Shown piece after piece: positions 29,027 through 40,304 of a stretch of 64,000 nucleotides of DNA. A program made the translations under genes and the position numbers. A model generated the notes under the pieces. That model worked only from the letters and a program-made list of their open reading frames with translations. It did no database searches and was not told the DNA's origin. The stretch is from Oopsacas minuta. Its lineage: Eukaryota > Porifera > Hexactinellida > Lyssacinosida > Leucopsacidae. Location: the NCBI GenBank assembly GCA_024704765.1, contig JAKMXF010000111.1, positions 822,619 to 886,618 of the forward strand, written 5' to 3'. Every line of letters begins with the position of its first letter. The stretch's first letter is position 1.

Positions 29027-30419
29027 ATCTCTTCTAGTTACACTGCTACTAAATCTATATTATTTGTATATGAAAGGCTAAGAGCAAAGGGATCTAGCAA
29101 TACCCTCAAAATATTAGAGGGGCTCTTCGTTAAGAAGCAAAAATGGCGTGAGATTTTACATTCGGAGCCGGGAAAAACCGTGAGATTCACTGGGCCACAG
29201 GGGTAGCCCGTGAGAGCTAGCAGCTCTGAGATCGAAGAAGCATATGGACTATGCACTTATCCTTGACTCGCTAGTAAGTACACTAGTTATATGAAATAAT
29301 TACATAATTATTCATATAATAAAAAGTCGAGTGTGCATGCTCAAAAATCAAAGTCGAGGGTGCATCCTGGACATCCAACATGCCTCCTGGAATATTGGAT
29401 GGTGTGTTTTGAGTGTCAATTACCGCAGGATATTGCTGTTTATGGCATTAGCTATAGGAGAAGAGTTACTATGTGTTGAATGAGTGCATTTATACTCACT
29501 ATAAGTGGAGAGAATTTGGCATTCTTTCTTGGATTCGTTACTGTATATGGAATTCTCCACAAACCTGTATGCATGTATCATGCATACTCGACCCACTCAA
29601 CACAACACAGGGTAGTGTGCATGCTAACTCTGCGACCATGCACACTCGACTTTTTGATACCACCATTATTAATTAATTATCTGTACTCTTTGATGTGGAG
29701 ATGCCAAACCTCACACGGTTTTGGTGAGACGCCAGCTTGGAATTTATTCAATTTCCGTTCAATATTGAATGTCAGGGTGGAAATAGATTAAGATTCATTG
29801 TCATATTGCAGAGATGAAACCTTGGCCTTTACATAAGTTGTTTTACAACAAAATATTACTGGTACAGTTATGGAATAGGTTAGGGAACCAATTTGCTGTT
29901 TTGACATGGTGCAGTTTTATAATTTATTATTTGACCAGTTCATGCCTCATTTTTCTTTACAAGTTATTTATATTTCATTTAACCTATCGCTTCACTCTAC
30001 TAGATCTAACTAAGTTACATAACAAACATCATTTGGGATCATTACTTTTAGGCCGAACCACTGAAAGAAAATAAATTGGGGAACCAAGCGTGTGTATTTG
30101 TAACTTTATTCTACTATTATTACGGTAATTATTTGAGTCTACTCAATACTGTTCATTGACTCACAGACTATGAATTCAGTTTAGACAACTTTGTTATACT
30201 ATTTGAAACTCTTATAATATAAGAAATTGTGACTACATTTACTGCCATCTCAAAGTGCTGTTATTGCAAGAATTGATTCCAGGGCCGCACAATTGAGGTT
30301 ATTTTGTCGATCTCTGTCATCAGTAATTATCTGAGCATAATATTAAGAAATTATATAACAAATCGGGAGTAGAGTCTACTAAATTTGGTTCCAAATTTTT
30401 ATCGCAGATTCCTTATATA
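29027..30419. other. Intergenic region rich in repeats
   Basis: It contains the TIR element at 29321-29655. At 29130-29215 the word CGTGAGA recurs three times in a locally GC-richer patch. Short ORFs here do not look coding. Confidence 0.45.
29321..29655. mobile_element. TIR element with internal sub-repeats
   Basis: Perfect 19-base terminal inverted repeats AAAAAGTCGAGTGTGCATG (29321-29339 and its complement at 29637-29655). Diverged internal copies of GTCGAG-GTGCAT occur near 29353 and 29580. 335 bp, no transposase. Target duplication is not clear. Confidence 0.65.
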
Positions 30420-30570
30420 TAGCTCAACTATAGTACAGTACAGTTTTTTGTAATACCAAAACCCATATTCTCTATCCAAAAAGGTGATTTTCATTAGGCC
30501 TAACAAATGACCTTTCCTCGAACATAGAAAAGCTAATACACAAAAACTGTATTATAGTATAGTTGAGCTA
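30420..30570. mobile_element. Short TIR element with TA flanks
   Basis: Ends read TAGCTCAACTATA...ACAGTTTTT on one side and the near-complement on the other, about 35 bases with few mismatches. TA lies at 30418-30419 and 30571-30572. 151 bp, non-coding, about 180 bases upstream of the golgin start. Confidence 0.75.
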
Positions 30571-30745
30571 TACACAAGTTATTTGTTTTTATCGGTGCTA
30601 CTATATTGAAATGACTAATTTTTGGATCCTAATTTCTGTGATATATTATAACAAAATATTAAATTATATTGATACAAATTGTGTTACTAAACGCAGTTAT
30701 AGCTTGACAACTTACGTGTTTCTAGTTACTTAGAATACTGTGGAA

Positions 30746-32494
30746 ATGTGGAACCGTGTGGTAGGTCAGATCGGACAGGCATGGAACCCATCTCAAACAG
30801 ATGAACAGGAGGATACTGGTATCAATGGAGTTAGCTCTACTCAGAGCTCCAGTGTTGAGGAAGCTGATACATTAGGGAAATTAGAACAAGATTCTGAATC
30901 CTCAACTCAACAATACAAACAAGTTATAGCCTCTGTAGAGGTAACAATCAAATGCATTATATACTTTATACAGCTTATATTTATGTATTTACTATGTAGA
31001 ATGAACTCTCATCAGCTCGTGCGAAATATGACACACTACACACCAAATTCAAATCTCTCCAGTCCAGCTACGAGACAGACTTACAAGCAGAGAGAAGTGT
31101 CATAGAAGCACTCAAGGAGCAAATAATGCAGACAGACAAGGAACAGATAGAAGCTAATAAACAAGCTGACTCTAAGTTCGGTAGACTTAAACAACAAGCT
31201 CGTACCCGTATCAATGAGTTGAGTAAAGAGATTGATACTCTTAAGCTGGGACTGGGGGCTGACGCTAAAACTGGTGTTACTCAAGAGGTATTTCCCCTCT
31301 AATAACCTCTCACACATAACTAGATTGCTAAATAACTTATTAATGTTATTATGAATATTTTGTCATTTAGAAATTCGAGGAATCTCTGAATATGAGCCCT
31401 TCTTCTTCTCGAGCTAGTTCTCCTGACAGAATACAACAAGAAGTACATTATACTTATCTAATTTGTTTGTAGATATGACATATAATTATTACTTTTCCTT
31501 ACAGTTATGTGAGAAAGAGAAAGAGCTGGAATCTGTTCAAAATGAACTAACTACTCTCAGACAGAATAATATAGAATTAGACACTCAGTTATCACAGCTA
31601 CAATTACAGATAACTCAGCTAGAACCATTAAAGAATGAACTGAAAACAAGCTTAACTACTGTTGATAGAGTGGAGTTAGAAAACACACAATTATCAAACA
31701 CTATACAAGATCTTACACTCAAAAACTCTCTTCTTGACTCTAGAATTAATGTAATTACATATACCCTATCGAGGGTCCACTGATATAGCTATATAGGCTA
31801 ATTTAGAGAAGCGAGGGGACATTCTCCACCCATTTTAAATTTCTAACAATATTACTTAAAACCATTCCATAAAATTAATTATTACTTATTACAGGAAGTA
31901 ATCGAGGAAAGGAAACAATGTGAAGATAATCTAGATCAGTTTAAGAAATATAAACTTAAAGAATTCCAAGAGGTTATCCATAATAAATCAGATGAAATTG
32001 AGGCTCTGAACAACTCTCTATCACTTCTACGTATAGAGTATGCTGATGAGAAAGAGAGCAGGACCAAGCAAGATATACAGCTGTCATCTCTTAGGGAGGA
32101 TAAAGAGCTTTCAAGACAACGTTACCAGCAATTGGTCTTACAAGTAGAAGGATATACTAAAGAGATGGAGGAGTTAAAAACAGCTGGAAAAGAGAGGGAA
32201 GTACTCAAAGATAATCAGGAGGTAAATTCAAATCTGTCAACTAATGAGAAATATGTATTTATTTCAATTTATAGTTAACGAATACAGCTACTGACTCTGT
32301 AGATGATCACCTACAAGAAGTGAATAATTTGAAAGCTGAGCTTAGAGACTGTAGGAAAGAGATTGAGTTGAAAAGAGAAGAATTTCTGAGCAAAGGATCA
32401 GAGCTATGTAACCAGAAACAAGAGTTAGAAGATGTGTTATTGGAAAATGATAAGCTCACAAACGACGTAGAGAATTACACCAAACAAGTAAGTC

Positions 32495-32580
<86 letters not shown>

Positions 32581-35500
32581 ATTTTGACTGAGTTCGATCT
32601 CATAATTTCCAATTTATAGTTGAGTGAGCACACTACTAAGTTGGAACAGATGCTTTCTATCAATACAGAATTATCTGAAACAATAAGTAAGTTAAGAAAG
32701 GAAGTAGCAGATGCTGAGTTAGCAGTTAATTCCAGTCAAACAGACCTTACTGCTTCAAGGGACCAGGTAGAACAGGAAAAGCACACCGTTAATGAGTTAG
32801 AGATTTGTTATCAGAAGCTAACAAGAAAGAGACTGAGCTACAAGTACAAGTCTCTCAGTTAGAGAGTAATACTCGTGAATATGAGAATAATATGAATATA
32901 TTACAAGATACAGATATAGAAATTGAGATGGAAAGTCAGTTAAGGCAACTTGAGAAGGAAAATCAAACTCTAACTAATGAATTAGAACGTAGAACTAAAG
33001 AATTATTTGATGTTAGACAAGACAATTCTTCTCAAAGTAAACTCAACCAGAATCTAGATGAGGGTATGTCTATCCTACAGTTACAAGTAGAGACAGATTC
33101 TAAACAGATAGAAAATTTAAACAATTCTATTTCCAGTCTAACCAAAGATAAGTCTGACCAAGAATATCAGTTAGCTTTACAATCAGAGCAATTAACTTCT
33201 CTTAAACAACAACTAGCATTCGATTGTACAGAATTAGATAATCTTAATATATTAGTTAAGTCGTTAAGAGATGATAACGATATTATTTGTGATCATAATT
33301 CAAGTGTGCAATCTGAATTGGAGCAGATCGTAGATCAATTGAAAGATGCAAATAATAACAACAAACGCTTAAATGATCAACTGGCTGAGAGGGCTAGAGA
33401 TTTGTTGTTATCTCAACAGAATAATGCTACTCAGTTAGAGAAGATATCTCTCTTAGAAAGTGAGCTCCAGCAAAAGGAAAGATTGGAGGTAGAGAGTTTG
33501 AGAGAGGCCAGCTTCTCCTCTGAGAGAGTAGAGAAACAGCTATCTTCTGCTCGAAAAGATCGTGATCAATACAAATCAAAAGTAAATAAGTATTTACATA
33601 TTTATAAATTCTACAATTATTACAACTGTAATTAGATTTCTGAGCTAAAGTCCAGTATAGAAAGTTTGAATACAGAAAAGAACGATATACAATCTGCTCT
33701 CGACCTAGCTACTCAATCGGTTAATGACAGTAAACTGAATCTAGACTCAGCTAAAACTAATTATAATCAGCTCAAGTTGGAATTGGATAAAGTCTGCAGT
33801 GAGAAAGACAAACTGACCTCTAGGGTAATAACTTAAAATTAAAAACTATAGGGGTCTATACCATTTATTTATTATTTATTTATTCCACTAGTTAACCACA
33901 ATACAAGATGAATTATCTCAATTACGTCATCAACTCGATAGGAAGGACACAGAACTGAATTCTCTCCTGAAGACGACTGAGACAGCTTCCTCTGAAATGA
34001 ACCTCTTACATCAGGGAGTAACGAGTAAAGAGAATGAGTGTAGAGCTCTGAAGGAGCATAATATTATGTTAAAAGAAGATGCTAAGAGAATGCAGGGAGG
34101 ATTTGACTCTGCTTTAGAATTGATTCAGAATAAACTGGACAAATCTGAGCAGAGAGTATCAGAGTTAGAAGTTATTAACAAAGATAGAGAATCTGTAACG
34201 AATAATATCAGAGGAGAGAGAGCTATAACTGAGGCTAATAATACACAGCTCCAAGAACAGCTGAATGTGTTAAGAGAGAATCAACAGAATCAAATAGCTC
34301 TACAACCTGAAAATGAGAGGTTATTACAGTTTGATGCACTATTTGTCAGAAATGCCCTCCTCCTCCTCTTCCCTGCATTAGTTATTTAAATATGGGAGCG
34401 GATTTAGATGATCTTTTGTTGTATACATATACGAATCCGCCTCCAATCAAGCGAGGATACCCCAAAATGACCTAAACATCACGTCTAAATCCACCATCCA
34501 TGGTTACATAACTAATATCATATTGGGGGGTTCTGACAAAACAGCACTCCAAGTTTGAATCGATAATAACAATAACAATAATACATACTTATAGATTACA
34601 CAAACTAACATCAGAACAATCTGCCCAGTTAAACTCTACACAGAATGAACTTGAGAGATTACAACAAGAGAATATAGTATTAAGATCTTCTCAGGAGAAT
34701 ACACTCAGTGGGGTACAAGAACAAGAGGTCAAGAGCCTACAACTCAGTCAAGGCATGGCTCACTTGTCTAGAGAGAATGAAAAATCTAATAGAAAACTCT
34801 CAGAAGTAAGTTATATACACGCACTATGCATTTACACACAAATATTATTTGCTGTATCTCTAGGTTAATAGAATGTTAGAGGAAGTTGAGTTTGAGAGAG
34901 ATCAGCTGAAACAAGAAAATACTAACATTAATGATTATATAACCAAACTACAGACTCTACAGAGACGGCATGATGTAATAATGCAGTGCTATATCTGTTT
35001 ATTTATATTAATTATTCTTATTCTATGTAGCAAGTTGTATCAGAACTGAGTACTGTGAAAGATCACTTGTCAGTTGAAAGGTAATATTTACTTCATTTCA
35101 TTCCACAATTGTCTAGATGTTTTACACTATATTCATTTGAAAGAGAAAACTGGCAGAAAGAAAGAGCTGAACTTGTATCTCAACAGCCAGTAGAACCTCT
35201 CCTCGCTACTATACCAGTATCCCCAGAACATGTAGAAGTTCCAGCAGCTACTACATACTACATAACACAGTTAGAAGAGAGATTACAAAATGTGGGTTAT
35301 ACACATGGACAGGAGCTCCAGCGATTAAGAGTTAGTTTGTTAGATGCTCGAACTTAAGAACACAATTCACGATTCTATAGTGTCTAAGCAGATAGAAATA
35401 TACGTATTTTATTTAATTCAATTGTAAGATTACACAAATCATATTCTAGGATACTCTAGAGCAAGAGAAGCTTAAATCTAGTCAATTAGAAGTAGCACTG

Positions 35501-36032
35501 AATAAATCCTCTCCATCAGATGGGCTACCACTCCCTGCTACAGTATGTTATTCATATTAAGTATAGTTATATTTGATATTAACTGTGTTACTATTAGGCT
35601 ATTTCTGAAGACTTCTCCTGTCTAAACCAATCTACCTTAGGTAAGACACTAATACTATCATGATATTCTTGGTATATACTCCAAGCGAATTATATATGAG
35701 ATCTCAAATCACCGAACAGCAGAGCGAAAACATATATAAATACTAAATCAACCATTTTAGAACTGAGCCGCTTTGCTATGTAATAGTATTAGTCAGCACC
35801 GTAACAACCTTTATGTATTTAGGTGATTGTGTTACTGTCCTAAGAAATCAACTAATGAGATGGAAGGCTAATCCGAAGTAAGTTGTATATCTGTTTTAAC
35901 AACAAATTACTTTTATGCGTATTTCATAGGATCACCATGACTCGTTTCTTCAAGAGTAGGCCTCTCCCTCAGCTACTAGTAATGGTTTACTTTATCTGCT
36001 TACATTTCCTTGTTCTATTTTCTCTATTGTAA
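30746..36032 (+). CDS. Tail-anchored Golgi coiled-coil protein (giantin / golgin-84-like)
   Basis: Golgi tether. About 17 exons, about 1,260 codons. Start MWNRVVGQIGQAWNPS (an in-frame GTG six bases upstream is not used). Nearly the whole protein is heptad coiled coil rich in Glu, Gln, Lys and Leu. The last exon (35932-36032) encodes basic RFFKSRPLPQLL then a hydrophobic anchor LVMVYFICLHFLVLFSLL directly before the stop, the C-terminal anchor of giantin or golgin-84. Exons with clean junctions include 30746-30940, 31000-31287, 31371-31442, 31505-31750, 31895-32221, 32275-32487, 32620-33581, 33636-33824, 33892-34319, 34595-34805, 34864-34974 and 35031-35080. Exon 32620-33581 is 962 nt and needs one extra base to stay in frame (break near 32798-32806), so as given the gene is interrupted. 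Confidence 0.82.
32495..32578. repeat. (AAT)28 microsatellite
   Basis: Uninterrupted AAT repeats, 84 bases, filling most of a golgin intron. The array starts only 7 bases after the exon boundary at 32487, right behind the GTAAGT donor. Confidence 0.95.
34377..34516. mobile_element. Probable short TIR element in golgin intron
   Basis: Inverted ends of about 35 bases share ATTAGTTAT-TAA-ATGG and GGATTTAGA-G with several mismatches. Non-coding and within the intron 34320-34594. Confidence 0.6.
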
Positions 36033-36170
36033 CTAATAGACTCTGATATTTGCATATTTGTTATTAGCTTGGAAATTCATATTAATTGTATATCTTAGAA
36101 TATTTATATAACAGGTAGAAATTCTCCTACAATTATCCTAATAATTTTGTCTATTGTATGATAATTAGAC

Positions 36171-38723
36171 ATGAGCTGTCCAGTATCAAGCACTACGAGT
36201 CGAACCTCATCACAAGAAGACACGATTATAGTATCAGTCCGTATCCGTCCAGAGAACGCACAAGAACATGGACTGGACTACCCTCTGGTTGTACAGATGA
36301 TAGATAGCAAGATGCTCTCTTTCGACCCCAAGCCTGAACAAGACCCTTATTTCGGTCCCCCTGTTGCTAAAAAACGCGTGAAAGGCAGACACAAACGCAA
36401 AGACTTGACATTTGGATTTGATAACGTGTTTGGAGAATCCAGCACTCAGAGAGAAGTATTCGAAGCTACCACAAAGAAGGTATTGCCCTGTGTTCTAGAT
36501 GGAATAAACTGTTCTATCTTCGCATACGGAGCAACCGGGGCAGGAAAGACACACACTATGTTAGGTACCCCTGAGCAGCCAGGGATAATATACCAAACTA
36601 TGAAGGAGCTCTATTTCCTGATAGATGAGAAGAAGAATGAAATTAGTTGTGATATAGCTGTTACGTATTTGGAGATTTATAATGAGAATATTTACGATCT
36701 ATTGAAAGATGAAAAACGCTGTCTTCCATTAAGAGAGGATTCTAACAAGAAATCTCCTATAATAACCGGTATTAGCTATACCAAACCTACAGATGCACAA
36801 GATCTACTGCATATCCTATCACAGGGCAACAAACGCCGTACACAGCACCCGACCGACGCTAATGCACAATCATCACGGTCTCACGCAGTATTCCAAGTAT
36901 ACATACACCAGAAACCACGAGCAGCTGGTACAGAGACAGAAGTAACAGTAGCTAAACTAAGTCTCATTGACCTAGCAGGTTCAGAGAGAGCTACCGTCAC
37001 TACTAACTCTGGTGTAAGGTTAAGAGAAGGTGCTAATATTAACAGATCTCTTCTTGCATTGGGTAATGTTATAAACGCTTTGGCTAGCAATAAAGGGATA
37101 AAATCTCACATCCCATACAGAGACAGTAAACTCACTCGATTACTCAAAGACAGTCTAGGTGGTAATTGCAGAACAGTTATGATAGCTAATATCAGTCCAT
37201 CCGGTTGTTCTTTCGAGGATACGTATAACACGCTTAGGTATGCTGATAGAGCTAAACAAATAAAAGTTAAAACTAATCGTAACGTAGTCAATGTACAGCT
37301 TCCAATGCACAAGTATACATCTATAATTGATGACCTGAGGCTACAGGTAAAACACCTACAAGAAGAGCTCAGGAAGCCTCAATCTCCCGCTATCCTCGCT
37401 CAGACCATTCTTAGAATGAATGGATTCAAAGGAACCATCTCTCAGCTGTTTCAGAGCAAGCTAGGTCTAGATCGCAAGCAAAGAGATGCTGATAACGAGA
37501 TTACTACATCCATGGTTTCTACTGCAGTTAGAGTAGAGGAGGCTGAATGGCTACAAATGATGAACTCACAAGATGTGAAGCAAAAAGTACAATTGATTAA
37601 TTATCAAGAAAAATCAAGAGAGAGAGAATCTGAACTCCAAAAGGAGATTGAAACTCTGGAGAAAAGTATCAACAACAATTCTTCTGAATTAGCAGTAAAG
37701 TATGCAGAGTTAACCAATGAGATTCCGAATGATGCACCGTGTAAAGAGATACTACACGAGAATTCTAAAATGTCTTACGAACTAGCTCACCTTAAATTTG
37801 AGAACGGATCATTGTATCATCAAAATAAACTGCTATATCGATCTCTCACTGAATCAGAAGCAGAGATTAATCATAAATCAGAGATGATCACTAACCAGCT
37901 GAATCTGATATCTAGTTGGTATACAGAGAAGAAAATACAAGGTACTGTCAGTGATAAAGACGATGAAGTAGTTGTTGCTATAATAAAAGGAATTACAAAA
38001 CAGAAGGAAGTGTCATGGGCTGACCAGGTATCTGATACTCCAGCTAGTAGGAAAAGAGCTATATTCTCAGCACTACAGAACTCACCATTAACTCCGAACA
38101 GTAACAGAAAGACTCTAAGCATTCTCTCCTCCAGCACTAAGCCAACTACACTATTGAAACCAGAGGCTCACATATCATCTACTCATTTGCCTTCTACTCC
38201 TGTACAGACAAGCTCTAAGGCTCTGGCCAAAACACCTCTAATTAACAACTTCTTCACAAAGCCTCTCTCTCTATTCCCTGGTACTTCTATGGATATTGAC
38301 CTAGATCCTCCACACATACAGAATTACACACTTCACCATGCTACACAATCAAATGACCAGGTGATAACCTCTGCTACTAAAAGACTGAAGATTAATTCTG
38401 AAGGTGTTGATCTGTTTAAACCATCTCAATTGTCTTCTTCATCTGATTCTAATATTAAAGAGAGTAACCTAGATTCTACATTTGATATTGGCAAGCCCAA
38501 AGCTATTAAGAGACATTTCTCAAATCTCTCTCCTACTCTACGTCCCAGAGCTACCAAGCGGTTTGCTTCTGAACCTCTTCCCTCCTCTCTATCCATTAAA
38601 ATGTCTGATTCTCTACGGCGCTCCAGAAAGGTTCCCACTTATGCTCAGCTTACTATTGCTGCTAAATCTAAGTATCGAAAACCGGTCACTTCAATAACTT
38701 CGAGGAATATAAAGAATTTATAA
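36171..38723 (+). CDS. KIF18A: Kinesin-8 motor (KIF18 type)
   Basis: Plus-end-directed, microtubule-length-controlling kinesin acting on mitotic chromosome alignment. Intronless, 850 aa. Motor domain about residues 17-375: P-loop GATGAGKT (120-127), switch I NAQSSRSH (231-238), switch II DLAGSE (267-272), and the kinesin-8 words GNKRRTQHPTD and RLLKDSLGGNCRTVMIANIS. The long basic loop 2 (KKRVKGRHKRKDL) is typical of kinesin-8. Neck and coiled coils follow (about 385-420, 490-600). The basic, Ser/Pro-rich tail (about 640-850) would carry the second microtubule site and NLS (ATKRLK, PRATKRF). KIF18A versus KIF18B cannot be separated. An acceptor-like ATTAG lies 2 bases before the ATG, 138 bases after the golgin stop. 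Confidence 0.95.
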   Translation: MSCPVSSTTSRTSSQEDTIIVSVRIRPENAQEHGLDYPLVVQMIDSKMLSFDPKPEQDPYFGPPVAKKRVKGRHKRKDLTFGFDNVFGESSTQREVFEATTKKVLPCVLDGINCSIFAYGATGAGKTHTMLGTPEQPGIIYQTMKELYFLIDEKKNEISCDIAVTYLEIYNENIYDLLKDEKRCLPLREDSNKKSPIITGISYTKPTDAQDLLHILSQGNKRRTQHPTDANAQSSRSHAVFQVYIHQKPRAAGTETEVTVAKLSLIDLAGSERATVTTNSGVRLREGANINRSLLALGNVINALASNKGIKSHIPYRDSKLTRLLKDSLGGNCRTVMIANISPSGCSFEDTYNTLRYADRAKQIKVKTNRNVVNVQLPMHKYTSIIDDLRLQVKHLQEELRKPQSPAILAQTILRMNGFKGTISQLFQSKLGLDRKQRDADNEITTSMVSTAVRVEEAEWLQMMNSQDVKQKVQLINYQEKSRERESELQKEIETLEKSINNNSSELAVKYAELTNEIPNDAPCKEILHENSKMSYELAHLKFENGSLYHQNKLLYRSLTESEAEINHKSEMITNQLNLISSWYTEKKIQGTVSDKDDEVVVAIIKGITKQKEVSWADQVSDTPASRKRAIFSALQNSPLTPNSNRKTLSILSSSTKPTTLLKPEAHISSTHLPSTPVQTSSKALAKTPLINNFFTKPLSLFPGTSMDIDLDPPHIQNYTLHHATQSNDQVITSATKRLKINSEGVDLFKPSQLSSSSDSNIKESNLDSTFDIGKPKAIKRHFSNLSPTLRPRATKRFASEPLPSSLSIKMSDSLRRSRKVPTYAQLTIAAKSKYRKPVTSITSRNIKNL

Positions 38724-38878
38724 TTCTAATAGGCTCGTTTGTTTCACCTCTTTACAATGTTACTACACAGGTACTTTATTTAGTTGAGAATGATTCTCTG
38801 TCTATCTTGCTTAATTAACTCAATATTCCTCTATTAATATAATTCAAATTTATACGCTATTTGTTCGAATTCTAACTA

Positions 38879-39045
38879 CAGTGCAATGGAACCTGTATAA
38901 ACCTACACTCGTAGGGACATAAAATTTTGTCGGATTATGCAAGGAATTTATATTGTCGGAAGCTAGGCTATTTCATATCAAAAACACTGTCGTATTATAG
39001 AGGTCTTCCAGATTATACCGGTGTCGGTTTATGCAGGTTCCCCTG
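38879..39045. mobile_element. Short TIR element (pogo/Tigger-like ends), decayed
   Basis: The left end CAGTGCAATGGAACCTGTAT and the complement of the right end (CAGGGGAACCTGCATAAACC) are related and run inward with GACAC-like words. TA precedes the left end; the right target site is not TA. 167 bp, non-coding, in the kinesin/NHL interval. Confidence 0.6.
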
Positions 39046-39097
39046 GAGGAAATATACAAAACAATTGCCATGAAGAAATGCTAAATTTCAAAGTTTT

Positions 39098-39290
39098 CTC
39101 CAAAAAAATATAGTTTAGAATTAGCTATCTTTTCTATCAACTGCAATACCCTTAGGAGAACCCAAATGCGTCATCTCTATTATATGCAAGAGTCTAGGGC
39201 GTCCACTATGCAAAGTTCTGAACGACGGTTAGTTTATGGCTAACGTGGAGATAGCTAAAGTTATCAAAAACACAATTTATATTATACATG
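39098..39290 (-). pseudogene. Remnant of a tandem NHL-gene copy
   Basis: 39098-39213 matches the last coding stretch of the adjacent NHL gene (its 39490-39590 region: GRP-LLHIIKMT, GSP-GIAVDR) with a gap of about 15 bases and an early stop. 39229-39290 matches the 5' flank of the intact gene (40344-40400, word GGTTAGTTTATGGCTAAC). The remnant is therefore a tandem duplicate that lost nearly all its coding region. Confidence 0.7.
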
Positions 39291-39434
39291 CCTTTGACTC
39301 GTCGCTTCGTATAAGTACGAGTAGCAAACTTCTACTTAACCTGGACACTCGATATTTTAAAATATACATTTCATTTTATTAGTTTGAATTCTAAATAACA
39401 GATGATATAAAGAAATAATTATTTTGAACCAGTG

Positions 39435-40304
39435 TTATGAATACATACTTATCGCTTTAGTATTTCCTTTAAAAAAATGAAGTTTAGAATCAGTTACACA
39501 AATTATTCTACCATTTCTATCAACTGCAATACCCATAGGAGAACCCACAAACGTCATCTTTATTATATGCAAGAGTGTAGGGCGTCCACTCGATGTTTCA
39601 TATATCAGAATCTGGTGTCCTTTCATATCGCTCATGAATATGTTGCCATTGGAGTCAAAATCTCCAAACCAGCAAAGCGTAGCCCAAATTCCTTCATATA
39701 TCATTTGGTTTGATTCAATAGCAGATGTTTTTTTACCATAGATTAAGTTCCCTTTACTACCAATAAATGATCCATCTTTCCGCAACACGATAGAGAGAGG
39801 AGATTGGTAATGAAAAGTTTGAATATGATTATTTGAATCATTCTCTAAAATTAATATACAATTTGCTCCAAACTCACACACGTATATGTCTCCTTTTTGG
39901 TTGATAGCTATACCCATAGGTTGTTGCATTTTTATTATCATCTTTTTATTTGTGGTAAAACCTTTCGCGAATACTGTTATTATGTCTCCATCCAGTGTGT
40001 ATAGAAATATCCTTCCACCTTGATAATCGGAGACATAGACTATACCGTCATTAATGCATATACCCCATAGATCTACACGCCCCCATTTTGCAAATTTTGG
40101 ATGTAAAATGAACTGATGAGATCCTTCAGGTGAGAATACCTGTATTCTAGTGTTACCTCCCTCCACTACGTATATCATCCCAGTCACAGGTTCAATACTT
40201 AGTCCTCTAGCATTCTTAAGGTGACCAAGACCTTTACCTTTCATGCATAACTCCTTATAAGGAGCTGTTATAGACGTGTAATCAATAGAGTGGTGTCCAG
40301 CCAT
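39435..40304 (-). CDS. NHL-repeat beta-propeller protein without RING or B-box
   Basis: Intronless, 289 aa. Several NHL blades are visible: GLSIEPVTGMIYVVEGGNTR, GICINDGIVYVSDYQGGRIF, GIAINQKGDIYVCEFGANC, FDSNGNIFMSDMKGHQILIY and GIAVDRNGRIICVTDSKLHF. This is the propeller of TRIM2/3/71-type proteins standing alone, with no TRIM N-terminus, so probably a protein- or RNA-binding platform; partner unknown. A CAG acceptor-like triplet abuts the ATG. A decayed tandem copy lies just downstream. Confidence 0.8.
   Translation of the reverse strand: MAGHHSIDYTSITAPYKELCMKGKGLGHLKNARGLSIEPVTGMIYVVEGGNTRIQVFSPEGSHQFILHPKFAKWGRVDLWGICINDGIVYVSDYQGGRIFLYTLDGDIITVFAKGFTTNKKMIIKMQQPMGIAINQKGDIYVCEFGANCILILENDSNNHIQTFHYQSPLSIVLRKDGSFIGSKGNLIYGKKTSAIESNQMIYEGIWATLCWFGDFDSNGNIFMSDMKGHQILIYETSSGRPTLLHIIKMTFVGSPMGIAVDRNGRIICVTDSKLHFFKGNTKAISMYS

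Noticed and set aside
29100-29260. Possible structured RNA in the GC-richer patch with CGTGAGA words
   Set aside because: No tRNA-like boxes, no snRNA Sm context and no consistent fold by eye.
29683-29760. Hairpin CCTCAC...GTGAG as a possible spliced-leader or snRNA gene
   Set aside because: Stem is short, no convincing Sm site or donor is placed correctly, and no promoter element is visible.
29473-30074. Several ORFs of 67-103 codons upstream of the golgin
   Set aside because: Overlap the TIR element, mutually overlapping frames, hydrophobic AT-rich composition and no homology.
32495-32578. CRISPR or satellite array
   Set aside because: It is a plain trinucleotide microsatellite without spacers.
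32790-32865. Programmed ribosomal frameshift in the golgin
   Set aside because: No X-XXY-YYZ slippery site or downstream structure is apparent; a sequence error or allele is simpler.
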